A DNA stretch of 36,726 nucleotides from Planctomycetaceae bacterium (GTDB lineage: Bacteria > Planctomycetota > Planctomycetia > Pirellulales > Pirellulaceae): positions 1 to 36,726 of the forward strand of contig DUDC01000248.1 of assembly GCA_012959465.1 (NCBI GenBank). The letters are read 5' to 3'. Shown in pieces: positions 16,932-28,200 of this stretch. The translations under genes were made by a program, and so were the position numbers. Under the pieces are notes generated by a model. That model saw only the letters and a program-made list of their open reading frames with translations, had not been told where the DNA came from and did no database searches. Each line of letters begins with the position of its first letter. Within the stretch, counting starts at the first letter, position 1.

Positions 16932-17534
16932 ATGACCCAAACCACTGAAAACGCCGCTTCCAGCCAACCACCACAGGAAGAACGACGCAATTTCATTGTC
17001 GAGGCCGCGGCTGTCATCATCGGCGGAATCGTCGGTTTGTTCCCCGTCGTGGCTGGCCTTGGTGTGATCTTCGATCCGCTGCTGCGGAAAAAAAAGGGCC
17101 CCGGGGGCAAAGAGGTGGGTGGCGGATTTGTTCGCATCGCCAATTTCGATGCCCTGCCGGCAGATGGTCAACCACAGCAGTTTCCAGTGATTGCTGACCG
17201 ACTTGATGCCTGGAACTACTTTCCTAACGAGAGGATCGGTTCGGTTTTCGTTCGTCGCGTGGGCGAAAACGATGTGCAAGTCTTCAATTCAGTCTGTCCA
17301 CACTTGGGCTGCCTGGTTTCCTACGCAGAGGGAAAAGGCAATTTCCATTGCCCGTGCCACAACAGCGCGTTTCAAGTTGATGGCGAGAAAATTGACAACC
17401 CCGCCAAACCAAACCCGAGTCCGCGAGCACTTGATTCGCTTGACGTCGACAGCGAAAGGCTGGCCGAGTCCGGTGAGATTTGGGTGAAGTTTCAGAACTT
17501 CTATACGGGCAAGGAAGATAAGGTGGCCAAATGA
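16932..17534 (+). CDS. qcrA: Rieske iron-sulfur subunit of a cytochrome bc complex
   Basis: A 200-aa protein with one N-terminal membrane segment (about 25-50) preceded by an RRNF twin-arginine-like pair, so the iron-sulfur domain is placed outside by Tat and stays anchored. The [2Fe-2S] motifs are CPHLGC (C122, H124, C127) and CPCH (C140, C142, H143): ligands C122, H124, C140, H143, with C127-C142 forming the usual disulfide. It takes the first electron from quinol at the Qo site and passes it to the heme c domain of its partner. AAGG precedes the ATG by about ten bases. Its stop codon overlaps the start of the cytochrome b gene (ATGA), so the two are translationally coupled. Confidence 0.93.
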   Translation: MTQTTENAASSQPPQEERRNFIVEAAAVIIGGIVGLFPVVAGLGVIFDPLLRKKKGPGGKEVGGGFVRIANFDALPADGQPQQFPVIADRLDAWNYFPNERIGSVFVRRVGENDVQVFNSVCPHLGCLVSYAEGKGNFHCPCHNSAFQVDGEKIDNPAKPNPSPRALDSLDVDSERLAESGEIWVKFQNFYTGKEDKVAK

Positions 17535-19408
17535 TGGACAAGCTCTTGCAGTGGCTCGACCACCGAACTGGTTACAAAGCGACACTTTCGGATGCCCTCT
17601 ACGAGAACGTTCCGGGTGGCGCGCGGTGGCGGTATATCACGGGCAGCATGCTTGTGTTTGCCTTCGTCACGCAAGCAATTACGGGCTTAATTCTTTGGAC
17701 CGCCTACAGCGCCAGCAGCCAAACCGCCTGGGAGAGCGTCTATTACATCCAGCATGAAATGACGGCTGGCTGGTTCTTGCGAGGCGTCCATCACAACATG
17801 GCCCAGGCGATGATTATTCTTCTGGTGCTGCACATGCTGCAAGTCGTCATCGATGGCGCCTATAAACCGCCGCGAGAATTCAACTTCTGGATAGGTTTGA
17901 TCTTGATGTTGCTCATCTTGGGTCTCGCCTTGACCGGGTACTTATTGCCTTGGGACCAAAAGGGGTTTTGGGCCACCAGCGTTGCCACGAACTTATCATC
18001 TCTCACGCCTTTAGTAGGAGATCAAGTACAACAGGTTGCTGTGGGAGGGCCCGAGTATGGGCACCACACCCTGACCCGTTTCTTTGCCCTGCATGCGGGC
18101 CTTCTACCGGCCCTGCTAGTGATGTTCCTTGGCATCCACGTCGCCTTCTTTCGCCGGCACGGAATCTCGGCCGAATCCTCACCGAACAGGCCCGATCAAT
18201 ATTTTTGGCCGCATCAGGTTCTCAAAGATGCCATCGGCTGTTTCGTATTGATGATCGTCATCGTGGGCGCGGTTATTTACACTCACGGCGCGGAAATGAC
18301 TGCGCCAGCTGACGCCTCCGAACCGTACGCGGCGGCCCGGCCCGAATGGTACTTCTTATTCCTGTTTCAAATGTTGAAGATGTTTGAAAACGAATTCGTT
18401 GGAGCCATTGTCCTTCCCGGTGCGGTCATGGCCTTCCTGTTTCTCATGCCACTAACCGGTCGCGTCAAAATGGGCCACATCGTCAATGTCGTGGTACTTG
18501 TCGTGTTGATGGTGGGAGCCGGCTATTTGACGGTTGAAGCGTGGAACGAAGACAATTTCGCCGATGGAAGAACCAAACCCAGCGAGATGGACTTTGGTGG
18601 TGACCAAGATGCCGAGGATGCGTATACCGAAAAATTCGAAGCATCCGAGAGCTTCCTCAACGCTCAGGAACAAGCAGAAAAAGATTATGAACGATTGGTC
18701 AGGCTGATTGAACGAAAGGGTATTCCCAAGGGTGGCGCAATTGAATTGCAACGCAACGATCCGTTTACTCAGGGGCCAAAACTGTTTGCCCGCCATTGCA
18801 AAAGTTGCCACAGCCGTGATGACGGTGGCGGGGAGGGTATCGTCGCAAACCCACCCGTCGCTCCCAATCTTCACGGAATCGGATCTCGCGATTGGCTCAG
18901 CGGGCTGCTCGACCCAGAGCAAATCTCAACCGATCGCTATTTTGGCGGAACGGCGCTGATGGAATTGGACATGCATAGTTTTGTCATGAGCGATCTTGCC
19001 GATCTGGACGAAAACGGCAAAACGAGGCTTGAGAAGATCGTCATGGCCGTTTCCGCCGAAGCGAAATTGCTATCACAAACGGATCTGGACGCCACGGCCG
19101 CCACGGACGGTTCCATTGCAGCCGGGCTTGAAGCATTCCAAGTGGCGTTCGTGAAAGATTCCAGTTCGTGTATTGATTGTCATAAGCTCGGCGACATCGG
19201 AGACCTCGGGTCGGCGCCCGACCTCACCGGTTGGGGGTCGCGTGAGTGGCTAAGAGGCATGATCGCCAACCCAAATCATGAGCGATTCTACGCGAACAGC
19301 GACAGTAGCATGCCAGCGTTCGCCGAAAACAGCGAAGACCCCAGTCGCAACCAACTCACCGACCATGAACTCGACATGCTGGTGCGTTGGCTTCGAGATG
19401 AAGACTAA
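17531..19408 (+). CDS. Cytochrome b (b6 plus subunit IV type) fused to a diheme cytochrome c
   Basis: 625 aa. Residues about 30-345 form the membrane cytochrome b: heme ligands H87 and H101 in helix B and H188 and H203 in helix D (spacings x13 and x14, the latter the cytochrome b6-type spacing), LPWDQKGFW, and the Qo-site motif PEWY at 271-274. After the last membrane helices (about 315-340) an acidic linker leads to two c-type heme motifs, CKSCH (C423) and CIDCH (C547), each with a later Met-rich segment (for example SSMPAFAE) for axial ligation. The whole would oxidise menaquinol at the Qo site and send electrons through the Rieske cluster to its own c-hemes, with no separate cytochrome c1. 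ATG 17531 overlaps the Rieske stop; M2 at 17534 is an equal alternative. No cytochrome oxidase gene follows in the window. Confidence 0.93.
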   Translation: MMDKLLQWLDHRTGYKATLSDALYENVPGGARWRYITGSMLVFAFVTQAITGLILWTAYSASSQTAWESVYYIQHEMTAGWFLRGVHHNMAQAMIILLVLHMLQVVIDGAYKPPREFNFWIGLILMLLILGLALTGYLLPWDQKGFWATSVATNLSSLTPLVGDQVQQVAVGGPEYGHHTLTRFFALHAGLLPALLVMFLGIHVAFFRRHGISAESSPNRPDQYFWPHQVLKDAIGCFVLMIVIVGAVIYTHGAEMTAPADASEPYAAARPEWYFLFLFQMLKMFENEFVGAIVLPGAVMAFLFLMPLTGRVKMGHIVNVVVLVVLMVGAGYLTVEAWNEDNFADGRTKPSEMDFGGDQDAEDAYTEKFEASESFLNAQEQAEKDYERLVRLIERKGIPKGGAIELQRNDPFTQGPKLFARHCKSCHSRDDGGGEGIVANPPVAPNLHGIGSRDWLSGLLDPEQISTDRYFGGTALMELDMHSFVMSDLADLDENGKTRLEKIVMAVSAEAKLLSQTDLDATAATDGSIAAGLEAFQVAFVKDSSSCIDCHKLGDIGDLGSAPDLTGWGSREWLRGMIANPNHERFYANSDSSMPAFAENSEDPSRNQLTDHELDMLVRWLRDED

Positions 19409-19523
19409 GCGAGTTGGCACGTAGATTCCCATCAACACTCCGTTTCGCTCTTTGCCCCGGGAAGCTCTTAACCCTAGAATTAAGCCGGTCAACACACGGC
19501 TGCACCGTTCCTTGAGAACTGCT

Positions 19524-22500
19524 ATGAATAGATTGCTCTGCACGCTGTTCATTACCGGACTGTTCGCACCGCGAACGACGGCCGCCCCCCTCGACTTCGT
19601 TCGCGATGTGCGGCCGATTCTGCAGAAACACTGCTACTCGTGCCACGGCCGCAAGCAACAAAAAAGTGGCCTTCGTCTCGACATCAAGTCCGAGGCCTTC
19701 CGTGGAGGCGATAGCTACGGGCCAAGTATCATTGCTGGCAAAGCGTTGGACAGCCCGTTAGTTCAGTTTGTCAGCGGAGAAGACGCCGACCTGAAGATGC
19801 CGCCTGAGGGTGCTGGCCTGTCGGCCGCCGAAATTACCAGATTGACAAAGTGGGTCGACGACGGGGCCAATTGGCCGGACGGTGTCGATCTGGCGAACTT
19901 AGAAGATCGAAGTGACCACTGGTCATTCAAGCCAGTTACCGTATCCGACCGACCGGCCGTGCGAGACGAGAAGTGGCCGCGAAACGACGTCGACCATTTT
20001 ATCTTGGCCGGATTGGAAAAAAAGGGGCTTCAGCCTGCGTTAGAGGCGGACCGCGTCGACTGGTTACGGCGTGTCTACTTCGATCTCATCGGTCTCCCGC
20101 CGACGCCGGAACAAGTTAGTGTTTTTGTCGATGATCCACGCGACGATGCCTACGAACAGGTCGTTGACGAATTGCTGAAGTCGCCCCATTACGGAGAACG
20201 TTGGGCGCAGCATTGGTTGGATGTCGTCCGCTACGCGGACACTCACGGTTTCGAGGTAAACACCGAACGGCCGAATGCCTGGCCGTACCGAGACTACGTC
20301 ATCGCGGCATTAAACAATGACACGCCGTATGACCAATTCATCCGCGAGCAATTGGCGGGTGATCTTTGCAGCCAGGACGCTGCGACTGGGTTCCTGGTCA
20401 CCGCTGCAGCGTTACTTCCCGGGCAAATTGGAAAAGATGCGGCCTCGATCCGGCTCGCTAGACAAGATGAATTGGGAGAGATCGTTATCAACACGGGGCG
20501 AACGTTTCTGGGCCTGAGTATCGGATGTGCACGATGCCACGACCACAAGTTCGACGCCATCTCGTCGCGCGACTATTATTCCATGCAGGCATTTTTCAGT
20601 GGCGTTCGCTATGGCGATCGCCCCATTCGGTCACCCGAGGCGGATGCAAAACGCCGCGAAATAGAATCGCTTAAACAGCGGGTGGCGGAAATTGAAAACA
20701 TGCTGGCGAGGTACCAACCGCTGGCTGTTATTGGGGGAGACCAACGTCCCACCGGGCCGCGAATCAATGAACACCAGTTCGATCCGCTGGAAGCAAAATA
20801 CGTCCGCTTTCGGATTCACGACGCCAATCTGCATCCATCGCTGGGCTTGATTGAACCGTGCATCGATGAGTTTGAGATCTACACGGCTGAACAAGAAGCA
20901 CGGAATGTGGCTCTTGCCGACTTCGGTACGAAGGTGACCGCGTCGGGAAGTCGCACGTCGGCCTCCCATCGACTCGAGCACGTCAATGATGGCCGATACG
21001 GCAATAGTCGCAGTTGGATGTCGAATGAGATGGGCCGCGGCTGGTTGCTGTTCGAATTTCCGCAGCCAATGCGAATTGGCCGAATCGTCTGGAGTCGCGA
21101 CCGAAACGGTCAATATTCTGATCGTCTTGCCACCGCCTACACGTTGGAGGCGGGAACGAGTCTGGACGCCATGAAGCGGCTTGCCTTTCTGCCACCCCTT
21201 CGCTCTGCCATTACGGCGCACCGGAATATCGACCGCTTTCGTCCCGTGCCCGCCGAGAGCCTTCGCTTCACCATCCACGAGACCAACCGACTTGCGCCCT
21301 GCATCGACGAGTTGGAGATTCTCGACGAACAAGGAAAAAACGTGGCACTCGCATCGAGTGGCACGATGGCAACCTCGTCGGGAAACGCTCCAGAGAGCGA
21401 ACAACACAAACTAGAACACATTAACGACGGGCAGTACGGCAACGGCCGAAGTTGGATGTCCAGCGAAAATGGCCGTGGCTGGATCGAACTGCGTTTCCCC
21501 AAGACAGAGAGGATCGAACGTGTCGAGTGGGCCAGGGATCGCCAAGGCAAGTTCTCGGATCGGTTGGCGCTGAAGTACACCATCGAAGTCTTGGACAAAA
21601 ACCAGCAATGGAAAACCGTCGCCACCTCGCAGGACCGACGCAAACAAGAATCCGACAAACGAAAAACAACGGGCTATTCGACGGCCGGACTAACAGCCGA
21701 TGAAGCGACCGAAGCCGAGCGTCTGGTTCGAGAAGTTGAGAGACTGGAGTCACAGATTGATGCGGCCAACGCGTCGCAATTAGTATTTGGTGGCAAGTTC
21801 AGTGTGCCGGAGGCGACCCATCTGTTGTTGCGCGGCGATCCGGAACAACCGCAAGAGGAAGTCACCGCCGCAGTACTGTCTGCATTAGGCAATGTGAAAA
21901 TGCCGATCGATGCTGCGGATCAGAAGCGGCGTAGCGGCCTTGCCAACTGGATCGCGAGTCCAGAGAATCCACTTACAGCGCGAGTGATGGTCAATCGCAT
22001 TTGGCAATGGCATTTTGGCACGGGATTGGTCGAAACAGCGAGCGATTTCGGTCGCACGGGGTCCAAGCCCACACATCCGGACTTGCTCGACTGGTTGGCA
22101 GTCGAGTTTGTTCGGTCGGGATGGTCGATAAAGAAGATACATCGTTTGCTGGTTCTCTCGGCAACGTATCGTCAATCCAGTAAGATCGATCGGCGATCCC
22201 AAGTAAAGGACGCCGACGTGCGTTTATTGTGGCGATTTCCATCGCGGCGGCTCGAATCGGAATCGATCCGCGATGGCATGCTGGCTGTCAGCGGCCGTCT
22301 CAATTTTAAAACTGGCGGTCCAGGATTTGACCTCTTTCGATCAAGGGGAGGACTCAACGGGTTTCCGCCCATCGAATCGTTTGACGCTAGTGGGCTACGA
22401 CGCATGATCTACGCTCACAAAATCCGCATGGAGCGCGACATCGTATTCGGTGCCTTTGATTGTCCTGACGCAGGGCAAAGCGCAGCCAGGCGTCGCCAAT

Positions 22501-22757
22501 CGACAACGCCGATCCAAGCGTTGAATCTGTTGAACAGCCGCTTTACGATCGACGAGGCGGCAGCATTTGCGGCGCGAATTCAAAAAGATGTTGGTGCTGA
22601 TGTCGAGCTCCAAATTGCCCGCGCGTACCAACTGGCTTTCGGTCGAAAACCGGAACCTATCGAAATCAATTCTGCTACCGTCGTCGTCGCACAGCATGGA
22701 CTGTCGACTCTTTGCCGCGTGATTTACAACACCAACGAGTTCCTTTTTCTGCCGTGA
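19524..22757 (+). CDS. DUF1549/DUF1553 protein with planctomycete heme motif and tandem discoidin-like repeats
   Basis: 1077 aa from ATG 19524, which starts a signal peptide (about 1-22, ending TTAAP); an in-frame ATG at 19452 adds a poor leader. Order: planctomycete cytochrome C motif CYSCH (C37) in [16 protein letters not shown]1549 (about 140-370), including [10 protein letters not shown], a second CxxCH-like site; then two consecutive discoidin-like blocks (about 419-550 and 572-706) that share LEHVNDG/LEHINDG, YGNxRSWMS and GRGW; a coiled stretch; and DUF1553 (about 800-1070) with [20 protein letters not shown] and SATYRQSS. The family is abundant in planctomycetes and linked to glycan breakdown, but its reaction is not established. 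It is followed after 7 bases by a DUF1501 gene, the usual pairing. Confidence 0.93.
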   Translation: MNRLLCTLFITGLFAPRTTAAPLDFVRDVRPILQKHCYSCHGRKQQKSGLRLDIKSEAFRGGDSYGPSIIAGKALDSPLVQFVSGEDADLKMPPEGAGLSAAEITRLTKWVDDGANWPDGVDLANLEDRSDHWSFKPVTVSDRPAVRDEKWPRNDVDHFILAGLEKKGLQPALEADRVDWLRRVYFDLIGLPPTPEQVSVFVDDPRDDAYEQVVDELLKSPHYGERWAQHWLDVVRYADTHGFEVNTERPNAWPYRDYVIAALNNDTPYDQFIREQLAGDLCSQDAATGFLVTAAALLPGQIGKDAASIRLARQDELGEIVINTGRTFLGLSIGCARCHDHKFDAISSRDYYSMQAFFSGVRYGDRPIRSPEADAKRREIESLKQRVAEIENMLARYQPLAVIGGDQRPTGPRINEHQFDPLEAKYVRFRIHDANLHPSLGLIEPCIDEFEIYTAEQEARNVALADFGTKVTASGSRTSASHRLEHVNDGRYGNSRSWMSNEMGRGWLLFEFPQPMRIGRIVWSRDRNGQYSDRLATAYTLEAGTSLDAMKRLAFLPPLRSAITAHRNIDRFRPVPAESLRFTIHETNRLAPCIDELEILDEQGKNVALASSGTMATSSGNAPESEQHKLEHINDGQYGNGRSWMSSENGRGWIELRFPKTERIERVEWARDRQGKFSDRLALKYTIEVLDKNQQWKTVATSQDRRKQESDKRKTTGYSTAGLTADEATEAERLVREVERLESQIDAANASQLVFGGKFSVPEATHLLLRGDPEQPQEEVTAAVLSALGNVKMPIDAADQKRRSGLANWIASPENPLTARVMVNRIWQWHFGTGLVETASDFGRTGSKPTHPDLLDWLAVEFVRSGWSIKKIHRLLVLSATYRQSSKIDRRSQVKDADVRLLWRFPSRRLESESIRDGMLAVSGRLNFKTGGPGFDLFRSRGGLNGFPPIESFDASGLRRMIYAHKIRMERDIVFGAFDCPDAGQSAARRRQSTTPIQALNLLNSRFTIDEAAAFAARIQKDVGADVELQIARAYQLAFGRKPEPIEINSATVVVAQHGLSTLCRVIYNTNEFLFLP

Positions 22758-22764
22758 GTCTCCG

Positions 22765-24237
22765 ATGCCTGCCAATCCAGAACACGTCTCAACGGTCGGA
22801 CGCCAATGGCTCGATCGCCGCAGGTTCCTGGCAAACACTGGTGCCGGACTCGGCTCCATCTCGCTGACCAGCTTGTTTAAAGACGACAACCTGTTGGCCT
22901 CGCCACCACCGTCCATTGATCCCTCTCGGCCCTACGCAGTCCGTCCTCCGCATTTTCCGGCAAAGGCCAAGAATGTCCTGGTCATTTTCTGTGCGGGAGC
23001 CGTCAGTCAACTCGAAACGTGGGACTTCAAGCCTGAGCTCATTAAGCAAGATGGCAAGCCACTGGTCGATGGACCAGCCGTCACTTTCCAGGGCCCTGCC
23101 GGCAATCTGGCCCGCCCACAGTACGCTTTTCGTCCTCGAGGCGAATCGGGCAAGATGGTCTCGGACATGCTCCCAAACCTCGCCGAACTCACCGATGATA
23201 TCGCATTCATCCATTCACTGACCAGCGAGACGAATACCCACGGCCCGGCGGAGAACTTCCTCTCGACGGGCTTTGCGGCGGATGGCTTCCCTAGTATTGG
23301 CGGTTGGGTGACCTATGCATTGGGAAGTGAGAATCAAAACCTGCCCGCGTTCGTGGCGATTCAAGATCCGCGAGGTGTACCACAAGCGAGCGTCAACAAC
23401 TGGGGTTCTGGCTTCCTTCCGGCTGAGTTTCAGGGAACGCCATTTAGCATCAAAAATCCGGTACGGCACCTGACCTCACCACCCAGTGTTTCGCTGGCGA
23501 CCGATCGAGCTGCTCGTTCTCTGTTGCAACGAATGAATGCTCGCCATCTCGAACGCCATCCAGATGATGCGAAACTAGCAGCGCGGATTGCCAGCTACGA
23601 GTTGGCGGCTCGAATGCAGTTGAGCGTACCGAAACTCAGTGACCTCAGCACCGAATCCGCCCATGTGCTGAAAATGTATGGCGCCGACGATGAATCAAAC
23701 CCGACGAAGGCCGCATTCGCTAGAAACTGCATTCTGGCGCGACGGTTAATTGAAAATGGCGTGCGATTTGTTCAGCTGTTCAACGGAGCTTACGCGAGCG
23801 GGGGCGAGTTGAATTGGGACGGCCACAACAAACTCAAGGAACAGTACGACAAACACGCCGCGATTTTGGATCAGCCGGCCGCCGCACTGATACGCGACAT
23901 GAAGTCTCGTGGCCTGTTGCAAGATACGCTTGTCCTCTGGTGTACCGAGTTCGGACGCATGCCTATGTTCCAGAAAGGTTCTAAAGGCCGGGACCACAAC
24001 CCCGATGGCTTTACCTGTTGGCTCACTGGGGCTGGTGTGAAACCGGGTGTCAGTCACGGTGTGACCGATGAAATCGGGAAGAAAGCTATCCAGGATATTC
24101 ATCCGCTATACGACCTCAACGCGACCGTCCTTCATTTGCTGGGATTGAACCACGAACGCCTTACGTTTCAACACAATGGCATCAACCGACGTCTGACCAA
24201 CGTCGAGGGACACGTGATTCGAGAAGTTCTTGCCTGA
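22765..24237 (+). CDS. Tat-exported DUF1501 protein
   Basis: 490 aa, with the twin-arginine motif RRRFLAN near residue 14 and a hydrophobic stretch after it, so it is exported folded. The body has the DUF1501 pattern: [36 protein letters not shown], a late [10 protein letters not shown] and GRDHNPDGF, and an end close to [12 protein letters not shown]1501 resembles the alkaline phosphatase/sulfatase fold, with metal-type Asp/His residues, but no activity has been proved. It starts 7 bases after the DUF1549/DUF1553 gene, so the two are one operon. It is a distant paralogue of the protein at 28617. Confidence 0.93.
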   Translation: MPANPEHVSTVGRQWLDRRRFLANTGAGLGSISLTSLFKDDNLLASPPPSIDPSRPYAVRPPHFPAKAKNVLVIFCAGAVSQLETWDFKPELIKQDGKPLVDGPAVTFQGPAGNLARPQYAFRPRGESGKMVSDMLPNLAELTDDIAFIHSLTSETNTHGPAENFLSTGFAADGFPSIGGWVTYALGSENQNLPAFVAIQDPRGVPQASVNNWGSGFLPAEFQGTPFSIKNPVRHLTSPPSVSLATDRAARSLLQRMNARHLERHPDDAKLAARIASYELAARMQLSVPKLSDLSTESAHVLKMYGADDESNPTKAAFARNCILARRLIENGVRFVQLFNGAYASGGELNWDGHNKLKEQYDKHAAILDQPAAALIRDMKSRGLLQDTLVLWCTEFGRMPMFQKGSKGRDHNPDGFTCWLTGAGVKPGVSHGVTDEIGKKAIQDIHPLYDLNATVLHLLGLNHERLTFQHNGINRRLTNVEGHVIREVLA

Positions 24238-24577
24238 CGATTGTCCGCCCGCGAACAATCGCGGCCGGAATGGCTGGCAACACAACCAATCACCGTGCCT
24301 GCCCACACGGCTATGAGTCTAGGCCGCATACGCGGCCGGAATCGGTACGCGGTTGAAAGTCCGTTCCGTGGGCTGCTACATGCTGCGGCCGTTCTGGCGT
24401 TCAAAATCGTCACACGGGTCAATTGCGGATATACTGAGGAGCGTCTATCTCATTCGCTTAATGATGAAGTACGATAGGCGTAACTTCAGCGTGTGTTCAT
24501 TGTTTGTTATTTTTCGATGGTTGGAGTGTTCGGCGCTACGGGACCACGACACGTACAGAGCGCCCCACAGCGTTGGG
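24238..24577. other. Intergenic hairpins with a short direct repeat
   Basis: Just after the DUF1501 stop, CGATTGT (24238-24244) can pair with ACAATCG (24255-24261). A second perfect hairpin, GGCCGC-ATAC-GCGGCC, is at 24322-24337. A 12-base direct repeat, CGCGGCCGGAAT, occurs at 24260-24271 and 24331-24342. No T tract follows either hairpin; they may still end the operon. I see no gene in the stretch. Confidence 0.4.
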
Positions 24578-24994
24578 CCGACGGCGGCTCGGGTGTCGAG
24601 TAACCTAATAAAGTTCGTCTGCCGGCCGCCGCCCGACAGACCTGCTACGGCAACGCGGCTAGCATCGGCATGTTTGTGTGCAAGCAAGACGTCTAAACCC
24701 CGTTTCATGGAGAGGTAAAACGGCGCCAGTCCGCTCGTCCCACAGAGATCGAGTTGGTTCGAGCACCTGTTGCCGGATTCGATCTGCCTGTGTTTGCCAA
24801 GCGTCGCGAGACTCGACCACGGGCATCGATGGAATTCGTTTTCCCACGAACGCCTGAATCTCTTGCTGTGACATCTCCGCATTAAGGATCGGCCGGCTCA
24901 ACAGTTCCTTGGCGGTCGCTTCGTCGAGCCCATCGGCGGATAAATTTTGGTACAGAAGGCTCCATAGGCAGAAAGCCAGAATTGGGTAACGCAC
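24578..24994 (-). pseudogene. Remnant of an exported alpha/beta-hydrolase (acetyl xylan esterase-like) gene
   Basis: From ATG 24994 one reverse frame encodes a signal peptide (residues 1-20) and a typical planctomycete esterase N-terminus (ATAKELLSRPIL, then AWQTQADRIRQQVL). It loses family resemblance near 24750 and ends at 24659. In a different reverse frame (about 24722-24578) the nucleophile region follows: LSMKRGLDVLLAHKHAD, then RVAVAGLSGGGRQT and LLDTR. In intact relatives these parts are separated by well over a hundred residues and followed by a further domain with the catalytic Asp and His, all missing here. So there is an internal deletion with a frame change and loss of the 3' end. 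It lies between two catabolic gene pairs and was probably part of one of them. Confidence 0.75.
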
Positions 24995-25058
24995 GACAAT
25001 CTTCCTTTGACAGCTCGAATTGATTCGGCCGCGTTAGACGTCTAAAATACTAACATAC

Positions 25059-25087
25059 GCAGTTCACTTTCGCCGAAAGTGAACTGC
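25059..25087. repeat. Perfect 29-base palindrome
   Basis: Arms of 14 bases (GCAGTTCACTTTCG and its exact complement) surround a single C at 25073. It lies about 180 bases upstream of the second DUF1549/DUF1553 gene. It could be an operator, a transcript-end hairpin (no T run follows) or a member of an intergenic repeat family. A degenerate copy of its core is at 25186-25204. Confidence 0.75.
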
Positions 25088-25204
25088 CTCATAGTTCGCC
25101 TGATCGTGAATAACCCGAGGCTACCGCCTGCGGCTCGAATACGCGTGACCAGCCTCACAGTTCGTCTGATCGGACAAAACCCAGATCACTTTCGGCGAGA
25201 GTGA
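25086..25204. repeat. Direct repeats, degenerate palindrome and small hairpin in an intergenic cluster
   Basis: Two 21-base copies (25086-25106 and 25152-25172), which start GCCTCA and end CTGATCG, match at 19 of 21 positions and are 66 bases apart. Between them is a nested hairpin (25116-25137; CGAG with CTCG outside, CCGC with GCGG inside). After the second copy comes TCACTTTCGGCGAGAGTGA (25186-25204), an imperfect version of the palindrome at 25059-25087. The arrangement suggests a duplicated intergenic element that has diverged. Confidence 0.6.
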
Positions 25205-25263
25205 GTTCGTTCTGGTAAAATCACCGAGCGTGGTAATGCGTTTGCTTCCAGCGTGGAGATGTC

Positions 25264-28200
25264 ATGCCATTGGTTGTCAGAACGATGATTGTTGCCAGTT
25301 TGGTTGCGATGAACGTCGCAAACGGGAGAGAGCCCGTCGACTACACGCGGGACGTAAAGCCGTTGCTTCGCCAGCACTGTTACGCATGCCATGGCGGATT
25401 GAAGCAAAAAGGTGGATTGAGGTTAGACACCGGATCCGCCGCGCGAATGGGCGGAGACTCTGGCCCAGCCATTGTTGCAGGTAACATTCCTAAGAGCCTG
25501 CTGCTGCATGCATTAACGGGAGAGGCGGGATTCAAAATGCCCCCCAAAGAGCAAGGAGCCACGCTGTCCGTCGACGAGATCGACGTGATTCGCCGGTGGA
25601 TCGTCGCTGGGGCGCATTCTCCAGATAACGAACAGCCGGAGGCCGACGCAAACGATTATTGGTCGTACCAGGTTCCACAACGACCGACTGTTCCGCGTGG
25701 CAATTCCTCATGGGACCGCAATGCGATTGACGCATTCATTTCCGCCAAGCATCAACAGAGAGACTTGGTACCGAGTCCGGAATCAGCGCGTGAGATTTGG
25801 TTGAGACGCGTGTACCTTGATCTGATTGGCTTGCCTCCCAAGCGGAGCGAATTACATGCGTTTCTGACGAACAACGGAGATGACGCCTATGAAAGAGTGG
25901 TGGATGACTTGCTAAATCGTCCTCAATACGGCGAGCGATGGGGACGACACTGGATGGATGTGTGGCGATATAGCGACTGGTATGGCAGCCGCAACATCAA
26001 CGAGATTCGCTATTCCCAAAGACACATCTGGCGGTGGCGAGACTGGATCGTGGAATCACTAAATGCGGACAAGGGCTACGACCTGATGGTCCGCGAGATG
26101 TTGGCCGGTGACGAGTTGGCTCCCGACAACCCGGACGTAGTGCGAGCCACGGGTTTTTTAGGACGGAATTGGTACAAATTCGATCGCAATGTGTGGATGT
26201 TTGACGTGGTCGAACATACCGCGGAAGCGTTTCTCGGCGTTACGATGCGTTGCGCGCGTTGCCACGATCACAAGTACGACCCCTTATCGCAACAAGAGTA
26301 CTATCAATTCCGTGCTTTCTTCGAACCGCACGATGTACGAACCGAACCTCTGTCGTTGTTTACCGAACGGGAAAAAGACAGCACGCTGGGAATGGTTCTC
26401 AAGGACGGGATCTCTCGTGTGTACGACAAAGAAGGTGACGCGCCGACGCACCTTTTTCTTCGCGGCGATGACCGGTCTCCTGACAAAGATCACGCCTTGG
26501 CACCAGACGTACCGGCGTCCCTCGGCGGAGCGGAAGTGACAATCCATCCCGTTGATCTGCCGGTGACAGCCTACTATCCAGCAATGCGATCCCATTTGCT
26601 TGACGACCGCGTGAAAATGGCCGTGGATGCCCTCAAGCAGGCCGAGCGTACGTTGGCACAATCAGCGGAAGCGGTCGCGCAGGCTGGTAGAGCCGTGGCA
26701 ACGGCACAACGAGCATCAAGTGAGTTGGATTTGAATCAGACCGAGCCATTCCTGGCCGAGGATTTTTCGAAACCCAGGAAAGAGGTTTGGCACGTCATCA
26801 ACGGCGACTGGGAGTACGAGAACGGACGACTTTTCGAAAAGAAGGTTGGCAGTTTCTTCACGATGGTGACCAAGAGTAATCACCCTCGCAATTTTCGAGC
26901 GAAGGCCGTGTACCGACCGTTAGAGCCCGGGTCGTACCGATCGATCGGATTCAGTTTTGATTATGTCGACCAGGGCAATTCGCAGGACGTCTACACCAGC
27001 ACTGGAGACGCGACGCAGAGTGTGCAAGCCTTCCATCGCAAGAATGGAAAACAGGTATATCCCCAGTCCGGAATTGTGAAAACCAAACTCGCGGTCGGGG
27101 AAGTCACGACCCTGGAGTGGGAGGTCCGCGGATCACAGCTTCAGATGTGGCTAAACGGTGAGCACAAACTGGAGTATGTACTACCTGTGCCACGAACTGA
27201 CGGTCGATTTGCGATATGGGTTCATTCAGGATCGGCCGAATTCTTAAGCTTGCATGTCACAGAGTTGGTCCCCACCCTGGACGACTTGTTAAGATCGGAG
27301 CAGGAAGCCATCGACCAAGTCGCGGTGAACAATTTGAAACGCGCGACAGCTATAGCTGAATTGGAATCGATGAAAGCGAGAATCGCTGCCGAACTCGCAA
27401 AGTACGGTCTTCGGGCGGGCAAGATCAAAGACCTATCTCTTCAAGCAAGTCGAGCGGCACAGCGGGTAGTGATTGCGAAGAAACAGGAGGAGTCGCTTGT
27501 TGCCGAGCAGAGATTGGCAGCGTTGACGTTGCTGAATGCTGACAATGCGACGAGCGATTCAAAAGCTGTTGCCGAAGCAGAGCTGAATTTGAAGCAAGCA
27601 CAGACGGCGACCGACAAGGCGATTCAGGCATTGGAGACGGCCGACGGCTCCTACGAGCCGCTCGGTGAAGTCTATCCCGCAACCAGCACGGGACGTCGCC
27701 GGGCACTGGCTAAGTGGATCACTGCCGCGAACAATCCGCGAACTTCGCGTGTGGCCGTCAACCAGATTTGGATGAGGCATTTCGGTCAACCGTTAGTCAA
27801 GTCGGTATCGAACCTTGGCACCAATGGAGCAGAACCATCCCATCCGCAGCTCCTCGACTGGTTGGCGATGGAACTGGTCGATAACGGATGGCGGATGAAA
27901 CCGATACACCATTTGCTCGTCCTCTCAGCCACCTACAGGCAGTCCTCGTCCAGCGACAGGGAGGAGCCAGCCGATGCCGACAACCGATACCTGTGGCGCA
28001 TGAATTCTCAGCGCATGCAGGCCGAAGTCGTTCGTGACAGCCTACTGTTTCTCGCCGATTCACTCGACGTGACGTCTGGCGGTGCAGAGATTCCCGAGTC
28101 GGATGGTGAAAGCGTCCTCCGACGGAGCCTCTACTTCCGCAATACGCCCAATGAACAAATGCAGATGTTGTCGGTGTTCGATATGGCCAATCCCAACAGG

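Noticed and set aside
20631-21407. Reverse frame of 258 codons
   Set aside because: Antisense to the discoidin repeats; its length follows from the composition of the repeat.
25059-25204. Repeat cluster as a CRISPR array
   Set aside because: Only two imperfect copies of the direct repeat, no regular spacers and no cas genes.
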